DNA from: Kappaphycus alvarezii
Lineage: Eukaryota; Rhodophyta; Florideophyceae; Gigartinales; Solieriaceae
Reading direction: 5' to 3'
DNA: 64,000 bases
Assembly: GCA_002205965.3 (NCBI GenBank)
Contig: NADL03000673.1
Location: 1,736,001-1,800,000, forward strand
Position numbers and translations under genes: made by a program. Of the stretch, positions 56,870 through 64,000 are shown one piece after another. The first letter of the stretch is position 1, and each line of letters begins with the position of its first letter. Under the pieces are notes generated by a model. It saw only the letters and a program-made list of their open reading frames with translations, ran no database searches and had not been told where the DNA came from.

Positions 56870-58780
56870 ACACCGCCCAATGCTCGCCCCCTCGCTAGCC
56901 AGCTTCGTTTACATGATCTAAGGCGGCATACAACCGCCTTTGCTCATCCCGAACCGGGATCGCACTGCCGTACCAGGTGCCTAAGGCATCCAGCAGGGTG
57001 ACGCGGCCAGCATGCTGTTGCTATCGCTTACGATCCAACCCCTTATCAGATCCTTAGTATTTGCTCTCTGCCAATGGTACCCTGATGACGGCACGATCGT
57101 CGGGACCCTTGGCGGTATACGTCAGGCGCTCAAGCTCCTCGCCCGAGATGGCCCCACGGTTGGCTTCTAAGTCAACCCACGGAAGACACGGATCTTTTGG
57201 CCTCACGTCATGCCTCCGGATCGAGCAGCCTTCTTAGCGGAATTCCCTCTGGGCGAATGCTTGCCGGACGGCTTTCCGCTGCTCGAGGCCTCCATTTGCA
57301 GCAGAGCGTTCACGGAGAGTGTTCTACGGTCCAAGATCGCCCAGCGCCGCCGCACCCTCGACCGCCTCCTCCTGGTCCGCGACGCCCGCGCCCGGTTCCA
57401 CGTGCACCGGATTTGTGCCTCCGCATGCCTCCTATCGCATGCATTCAAGCTCTCTTATCCGCGCTTAGCTGAGTCTGCTGGCGAAGAGTTCGATGATCTA
57501 TAACGGTCATCACATGAAAAGTTACACGACATCGCACTCACGGACCGAGCCTGGGACCAAGTCTGCCTCCCCATGCACCTCGGCGGCCAAGGCTTCGAAA
57601 GCATCGCCTCGTTCCTCCATGGCGCAGCCGGCGCCAGCATCATTGATGCGGAGCCCGCACGGCAGCGGACTTCCGCATCCGCCACGCCGCGTGCTTGTGC
57701 ACTAGCTTCTGCCCGTTTCCGCGGCGACCGGTCCTTCCTCCTGCTCCGGGCTGGGGATTCGCACGGCCATTTCGCCCTGCACATCCCTGGGCTTGTCGAC
57801 CTTTTCACCCTTGACCCTCCCACTCAAGCTGCTTCACCCACCAACACTCTAGCCCTTCTCAAATGGGTGCAGCAAGAGGCGCGGGCAAGAGTTCATTGGC
57901 ACGACGAAGCCTGAGCGAACGCCCCGAACTCGACCGATCACAGCGACCCTCACAGCCGAGATCGCATTAGAGGTCTAGCATTCCGCTGCAGCCCCGCTGC
58001 GGCCTTTCTCTTCGCTAACCCTACGGCAGCAACAAAGGTGCACACAACACACTGCCAGACTATGCTCCGCCGTCACCTCGGACTGCCCGTGTACGATGAC
58101 TCGATGCCCCTTAACTGCTACAGTACCACTGTGACCGCTCCTTAGACACCCTCGGGGCCGACCTCTGCTGCCCTGGTGTTGACCGCCGTCACCGCCATGA
58201 CTCGCTCTGTTATTCATTCGCGACACACGTTACCCGCTCCGCGGGTCTGGATATTCGGCAAGAGGTTCCGCTCATCGTTTCGGGCACTGAGCTCCGGCCT
58301 GCAGATATCCTAGTACACCTAACTCAACCCCGTGAGGCACAGGGTCGCGCCCCGTCGCGCCCCATTGCGTGTGACATTACAGTCGTCTCGTCGTTCAAGG
58401 CCGCAGCTCGCACCAAGGCGACCCAGGTTGCCGGTGATGCTGATGAGATGGCGGCCTGCGACAAGGTTACAACTCTGGAGCGCAACATCGCCCGACGCCT
58501 CCCCGTCCCCCCAAATGACCTATCTTCTGCGCCATACACGCCGAATTTCATATTTCGATCCCTGGCGTTTGATTCCCTGGGCGCCCCTTCCCCCGGTACC
58601 ATTGCGTTCATTGAGGAGTTAGTTCCGCGGATCGCGTCCAAGTGTCACTTGACACCTGCTGTTCTCCCCCGCCGTATCTACAAGCAACTGAGTTGCACCT
58701 CCTGTTCATCCATCGCTCAAGCTATAATCTCACGAGCTCCGATGCGCATGGACGACGAGGTACATCCGGTTAGATCTTAG
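56870..58780 (+). mobile_element. LINE copy F (family 1), 5' truncated
   Basis: Starts within the RT (QPPLLIPNRD, IQQGDAASMLLLSLTIQPL, WYPDDGTIVG near 56935-57105), then FLAEFPLGECLPDGFPLLEA, FHVHRICASACLLSHAFKL, AWDQVCLPMHLGGQGFES, a worn Cys/His region near 58080-58200, the endonuclease-like part with IACDITVV near 58360, FRSLAFDSLGAPSPG and finally RRIYKQLSCTS (58670-58700). Most pieces are in order over 1.9 kb, with several stops. Confidence 0.8.
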
Positions 58781-58795
58781 CCGTGTAGTAAGGAC

Positions 58796-59033
58796 GTGCG
58801 CAGTCCCCAGTGGGTACTGAATGCATTAAACTTCTTCTTTATAATTCGCGATCCCGCGCATCGCAGAGAAGTTCAACACAATCACAGGAGTGATACGCAG
58901 GCGTCTCTGTCAGCGCATAAGTTGCACATTGCGGTCTTCTATTGCAATGCGATTCAATCGCGAGCCCCACCGCACGTGACTGAGGTGGAACATCCGGGTA
59001 GATCTTAGCCGTACAAATAGTCAGACTGTAATA
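58796..59033 (+). mobile_element. Short 3' end of a second family 1 LINE
   Basis: Directly after copy F the last 150 bases of the element occur again (a worn RRRLCQRISCTLRSSIAM, then ACATCCGGGTAGATCTTAGC, as at the end of copy F). It is a separate, strongly 5'-truncated insertion or a 3'-end duplication. Confidence 0.6.
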
Positions 59034-59243
59034 TCACAGCCCGAAAAGTATGACGCTTGATGCACCCAGCAATGTTGCTGGTGGAAGTCTACTGTAAGCC
59101 CTACAAGCCTAGCTTACAATATCTGACGCAACTACTGACCGTTGTGCTCGACGGTTTGGCTTCCCCTTATTGCGGCAAGAACAAGTTTTTACCTCTTCTG
59201 TCTGATATATAATATATAATCATCTTTACCTCATGTATCATAA

Positions 59244-59307
59244 AAGTCCAAGACAAGAATCATCAGCCATCTTCTGTCTGATGGCTGATGATTCTTGTCT
59301 TGGACTT
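59244..59307. repeat. Perfect 28-bp inverted repeat with 8-base loop
   Basis: Arms 59244-59271 and 59280-59307 are exact complements (AAGTCCAAGACAAGAATC...), loop TTCTGTCT. As RNA it forms an uninterrupted hairpin of small-RNA-precursor size; as DNA it is a cruciform candidate. Lies in an otherwise empty stretch (59034-59600). Confidence 0.9.
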
Positions 59308-59599
59308 GCTCCGCTACTCGGTACGCAAGCCATTATATAGACTTTTTTGTAGCCCGTCTGCACTGTATTTGGAAATACAGTACAGTTCAGTGTAGAACTA
59401 GTGCACCATAAAAATTAAATCTAGTGGCTACAGTAGCATTTTGTACTAGATTAATATCATAAAATATCTAAGCATTCTTGCTGAGCTGTCACAGATGCTG
59501 TGCTGGCACTATCGCGAACCCTTTCTGTATAACACAGATATGCAGTGTACACGATAGACACTCACTGAAGTAGAGTTTCTCTGCCCATTTGGAGACTGC

Positions 59600-59955
59600 C
59601 CAGATGGGTTCACTCCAATGAAGACTTGCAGACACTTTAAGCTGTCTAACGGGGAGCATTGGACAAGGGGAAATTCCTGGAGAAAATCCTCGCGCTCTGG
59701 GCGCGGCACTGTTGGCCAAGAAATGCGGAGTTTCCCCGGGTTGAGATGTAGGCCGTAGGTAGGTCCCTCGTCACGGAGGATGCAGAGGGCTTGTCGGAGG
59801 TCGGGGAGGGGCCCTATCAATGTACCATCGTCGGCGTGCCATTACTTGAAGACGATGCCCGAGTTTTCTGAAATCTGGCCGATGAGGGGCTGGATTGTCA
59901 GCGAGAACAAATGCATGCTGGCAGGGTCGTCTTGCTGAGTGCCTTGAGCACTCGC
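59600..59955 (-). mobile_element. LINE fragment G, RT active-site region
   Basis: Minus-strand piece with MHLFSLTIQPLIGQISENSG, WHADDGTLIGPLPDLRQAL and FLQEFPLVQCSPLDSL, the RT palm and thumb of the family 1 LINE. Truncated at both ends. Confidence 0.7.
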
Positions 59956-59965
59956 AATTTTAATT

Positions 59966-60808
59966 TTGTCAAGATTCGACACGATCAACGGTGGTTGCAA
60001 TCATATGATTCAGGAAAATTTCTCACTATTTATAGCGCAAACCGGCTTCTACCCGACAGAATTTGAGGCATTCTGTTTCATCTTGTGCCCAGTGTTGATA
60101 CAGCTAACCAGGCACACGAATGAAATTAGAGTCTTGTCGGGTCGCCCTTCTAAGCTTTCTCCACGAAAGCGTGTAATAAGTTGCATCATGTACTTGCGAG
60201 GAAGAAACGGGGAGCGCGAGGAATCTGCTGCTTGGAACTATAGTCGCACTGCACTGAGGGATGATGCAGCGTTTGTCTGCTCGGTAATGAATGAAACTAT
60301 GGCATCTTATATTGGCTCCCCAACCGCTATAGAAAGAGCGCAAACTCCAAACCGGATCACTCTATATTGGCTCTGTGTACGGCACCCTTTATCGAATTAA
60401 ACCCGCAAAAAGTTACCACTGCCGCGCAAATTTCAATAGTACAAAGAAAATTTATTGCTTCAACAACGCAGTTGTAATTAATTGTGAGTCTTTTTACTAT
60501 TATAGCCCCAGGATATGCGGCCTCATATCATGATGTTAGTGTTGCGAGACACATATCTGTGCTGTAACTGGCAGCAGCACTTCGAGGTCGACCACGACTC
60601 TCCACATCCTGTTGAGTACCTCCTTGGACATCCGGGCTACTTAGATCTGTACCATTTTATACTTAGGAGGATTGACGCCCGGGGATTAGAAAATGTAGAC
60701 AATGAACAGGTCATACGCCCTTTTAATAATTTATATGCAGGATACTGTGTGCAGGTAGAGTGGGGCGTTGGTGTTCTGAAACAGACTCTTTCGGCGCTTT
60801 GCAGATAA
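59966..60808 (+). pseudogene. PIF/Harbinger-like transposase remnant
   Basis: The first frame (59966-60400) has GRPSKLSPRKRVISCIMYLRG, like the N-terminal part of Harbinger transposases. The second (60515-60808) has YLLGHPGYL and FNNLYAGYCVQVEWGVGVLKQ, which matches the conserved end of the DDE domain (FN..H...R..VE..FG.LK). The middle with the first two catalytic residues is not recognisable. Degraded. Confidence 0.5.
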
Positions 60809-60928
60809 CTGATCAAATCGTCGCTATATTAAACCAGCGATAATAACAAACTACAACCATCGGCGCCGTCAAGACTATTCTATGAACATTCAAGCGGCTG
60901 AAGAGCATACAGAAGGTAAGTTGGGCAC

Positions 60929-62155
60929 TTATATTTTCGCGCTTGCTTTGACGAGGGATTTGAATTCCTCATCATCAAGACTGCCTTCGTCACGTAAAAT
61001 AATCAAGCGGTTAACCTGCCTATCTGCTTCCGCACTTTGTAAAGTTTCCAACTGTATAATGCGCAGCATTTGCCTGATTTTCATGTCATCTTGCTGCAAT
61101 TTTGTTTGGTTGTTCACAGCATCGCAAAGAGCATCCTGTTTCTTGTCCGCCACTGTTACCATAGATGAGATTGCGTACGCAGTGTTCTCCATAAGATTCC
61201 TTCCTTATACCCGGCCCTGTGAAGAATTTATTCTCCTCGCGATCTTGCGTTGTAATTTCCACGGAACTATCTTCCAAGATGGATCCTCTGATACTGCATC
61301 CTCCTCGCTTTACCTCTACTTTCCAATATCAGTGCCTCCCTGAAAGGGTCCATCTTATTTTCGTTGTAGGTATCCGATCCCTTGAGCTTTCTCGAGAGGT
61401 TATCATCTTGAGGAACGACTTTTTGCGAAGCACATATATCGGATACACCAGTTTTGATGTCTTCCGAAGCAATGAAGAGGGAGTTTTGCAGAATGCGCTC
61501 GTTGGGAATGTCAGAATCATCGAATTTGGTGTTGTTATTCTTGCAATTTGCTTTTCAAGCATCTACAAAACCTTTTTATACAACCCCCTACACTGTTACA
61601 GGGGCGCTTTGCTGCATAGCTTTTCTGCCGTTTTTTTAGAATGCAGAAAAGTCCTTGGCGTAGCTGCTCGTGAGTAACGCCAAAGAACCCGCGCCGATGA
61701 CTTATTGGGGCTTTTGATTTTTTCGGCCCATGCTGGCATCAGATACACGGCTTATGCCGTGGTATGCAATTAAAACGACATATTATACTACAACTTTGTG
61801 CAAATTGGCAGGATCGGCAGTCGAAGGAGGCAGTTTGGTGTTTTTCTGTATTTGATTCTGGTGGTATGGGGTACATTTTTGCGATCCTGCGACTAGCAGA
61901 TCGGTCTGCGTTGGCACCAGTTGTACGGCCTCGCTTTGATCGTAGCTGTCCGTCGCATTTTTGGGCTCTTCGCTACCCGTAGTGGGAATGTAGGCGGCAG
62001 AAGCAGGCTGCGGAGCAGTGGTGAGATTCTGACTCCGGGGAGTGGCAATGGTTGTCACTCTTGAGTGCCGGTGGCGTTACGGTTGATTCAGGTAGATTCT
62101 TCAGAGAGGTTCTTTCGTAAGACTTGGCGCTTTCATGCTGTTTCGAACTAGTCAT
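60929..62155 (-). other. Candidate second gene of the Harbinger-like element
   Basis: Minus-strand frames converge on the transposase. A start-like frame lies at 61973-62155 (MTSSKQHESAKSY), middle pieces at 61783-62058 and 61329-61562, and a charged coiled-coil-like end at 60929-61192 (QQDDMKIRQMLRIIQLETLQ). Harbinger elements usually carry a second, DNA-binding gene next to the transposase; position fits but no Myb/SANT motif is visible. Interrupted. Confidence 0.3.
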
Positions 62156-64000
62156 GAATTTTCACCAGTTTCGGTGCCTTTGAAATTTTCGCAAAACAAG
62201 ACTAAAAAGGGACGTAAAAGTTTCCAAAAGATCACGTAAATTAATAATTTACGATATTTGGCGGTTGTTTACGGCCAGCTCTAATGAATACTAAAATTAC
62301 CTGAATAAGACTGAGAATAATATTAAAATGAAAACCAATATTTTTATTGATAGGTGATCAACAGGGATTGTTCGATGGCCCGAGGTTTATCAAATTTGTA
62401 GTTCAATGCACGGGAAAACCTTTTCAAAGGTATCAAAAAGAAATGCCTAAGGCAGTGAGTGGGAAAAATGTCGTGGACCGTGCAACTAACGGTCTTCAGA
62501 AGGACCCTCTTTATCTGTAAGCCGTGTGAGGGGATGCAGCTCGGTGTCTTAGGAGACGTTTGGTAGAGGCTTCATAAGCTAGAAAACACCCAAAGTGTAC
62601 TAGACGGCTTTTGTGTCAAAGGAAAGTGCTGTAGGGACAGTCTGAAGGACTTCAATGAAGCTGCGAAGCCGTAGGCAACAGGAAAAAGTGGTAGGAGCAG
62701 AGCGGGCGGCGGCGGGCGAAGCCCTGCAACGGGATCTTGATTCTCACTCAGGAGATGGCCGTAAGCCTGCGGGCGTCGATACAAGTCCTCAATGGGGAAC
62801 GGTTGCCGCGTCAACACGGCCTATAGATACATGTTCTCTCTATGGAAAAGGCAGCACGGCCAAAGCCCAGACGATGAGCGCAACAAGAGCAACGAAAAGG
62901 GTAAAAGGGGCGAGGCCTCAGGGGTGATAAAACCAAGAGGCTGCTGTAGATGCTAAACATGTCTGGGCATTGTCGAGTGCTTACCAGTCTCTCATCCTTG
63001 TGGCTCGATCAAAATAATTTGTAGAAGTGAAGGAATAAATTGATAACGCTGGTGTACAGTCCCAAGTGATGCATATGTCATGGCTATCATTTGCATTTAC
63101 AGAGTTAAGTGGCTGAAGGTGTACAGCGTACAGCGACTTATCGTGTGTCGTTAAATTGGCATGCAGTAATGTACAGCAATTTACGGTTACAGACGTCAAA
63201 CTCTCTGGCGCGATGCAATTTATAACACTGTACTGTACACTTTACTGTACTGTACAGCTACCACGAAAGGAGGTATTTTCATGCAACACAATTTCTGCCA
63301 TACCGTTGTACTGTATTGCCGAGAGGGATAAACTTTATTCACACGATCTCAAATTATTGCACCGTTGGCCAGCTACCATGCGTGTAGAATTCATCCTTGC
63401 CAACGATCACAGTACGACCTGAAGTCGTATAAGTACTGACCAAAGGTAGTGCAGTAAAATAGAAAAGGGACAAGAAAGAGATGGAAATATCTTTGTATTC
63501 ATTATTCTTATATTTACTTTTCTCTTACAAAACTGTGTTTAAACTCATAGCTACAAAGTGGTGACCAAAGGGGGTAAACAAGCAATATTCAACAGCGCGG
63601 TAGCCGCCTTCGAGTTGGCAAAGGTGGGGCTCGAGGGTAGGGGCGAAGTGCATAGTCCAACTTTTGGTAGCTGTTTACTTTGGGAGCTACTAGCTTCCCG
63701 CTAATAAATACCACGTTAGCAGCTAGGCCGCTCAAAAGTTAGGACACGTCTCGAATAGTACTGAAATGGGGGGTTAATTCACTGTGGTAGATATGTGGGT
63801 TGGTACCCAGTACATTTGTACCGGAGCGTAGATACCGTATATTGGCCAAGCCATTTGCGAAACCGTACAATGCATCGAAAACTGTAGATGGCACTCCAAT
63901 CTACCAGAAGGATGGAAGGGATGATAGTTAGCTACTGTACACTAAATTAATATCAGGGGCATTTGCCGGTCGGCAGCAAGCCCCCATTGGTCCATGGCCC
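62156..64000. other. End of window, no gene supported
   Basis: AT-rich, short overlapping frames only. Several TACTGTAC words occur near 63225-63260 and 63935. Confidence 0.45.

Noticed and set aside
62572-62927. Overlapping frames of 80-90 residues on both strands
   Set aside because: No family resemblance, no start context, low complexity.
1-64000. CRISPR arrays or bacterial operons
   Set aside because: No spaced direct repeats and the gene content is eukaryotic.

Overview
This is a nuclear eukaryotic window that is mostly transposon debris with a few host genes. The host genes show no spliceosomal introns that I can see, sit close together and use AATAAA-type poly(A) signals. With the mix of RLE-type LINEs, copia, chromovirus and DIRS-like elements, and an Argonaute with Gly/Arg-rich tracts, this would fit a compact-gene lineage such as a florideophyte red alga. 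That placement is inference; no single marker proves it.

Layout. A membrane-anchored histidine-acid-phosphatase-family gene opens the window (346-1821). LINE fragments fill 2.2-6.7 kb and a gene-free stretch follows to 10.4 kb. An Argonaute (10464-13371, +) converges on an aspartate aminotransferase (13723-14984, -). Next come three copies of an RLE-type LINE, two of them forming a long inverted repeat (15.5-21.1 kb). After an uncertain coding region lies an adrenodoxin-reductase-type flavoprotein (22533-23775, -) with a complete Tc1/mariner element directly upstream (23833-25381). Two pogo/Tigger-like remnants lie at 26.4-29.7 kb, an LTR-element gag/protease fossil at 30.1-32.2 kb, a copia fossil at 33.4-38.5 kb, and an unidentified protease-like remnant at 38.5-39.6 kb. 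Two head-to-tail LINEs cover 40.2-44.9 kb. A DIRS-like element (44.9-56.5 kb) is split by a very young chromovirus (48156-55189) with paired LTRs and a 5-bp target duplication. More LINE pieces, a perfect 28-bp hairpin and a PIF/Harbinger-like remnant fill the rest.

Two things stand out. First, the Argonaute, aminotransferase and reductase genes are read correctly only if the frame steps at many points, and every step is in the direction expected from a lost base, often in a homopolymer. That points to base loss in the assembly more than to ordinary gene decay. Second, the young chromovirus carries between its 5' LTR and gag an extra open frame for a proline-rich protein with two C2H2 zinc fingers, plus a tRNA-like Pol III box pair. 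The host genes do not form a pathway together; an Argonaute amid many repeats suggests RNA-based repeat control, but that link is inferred.
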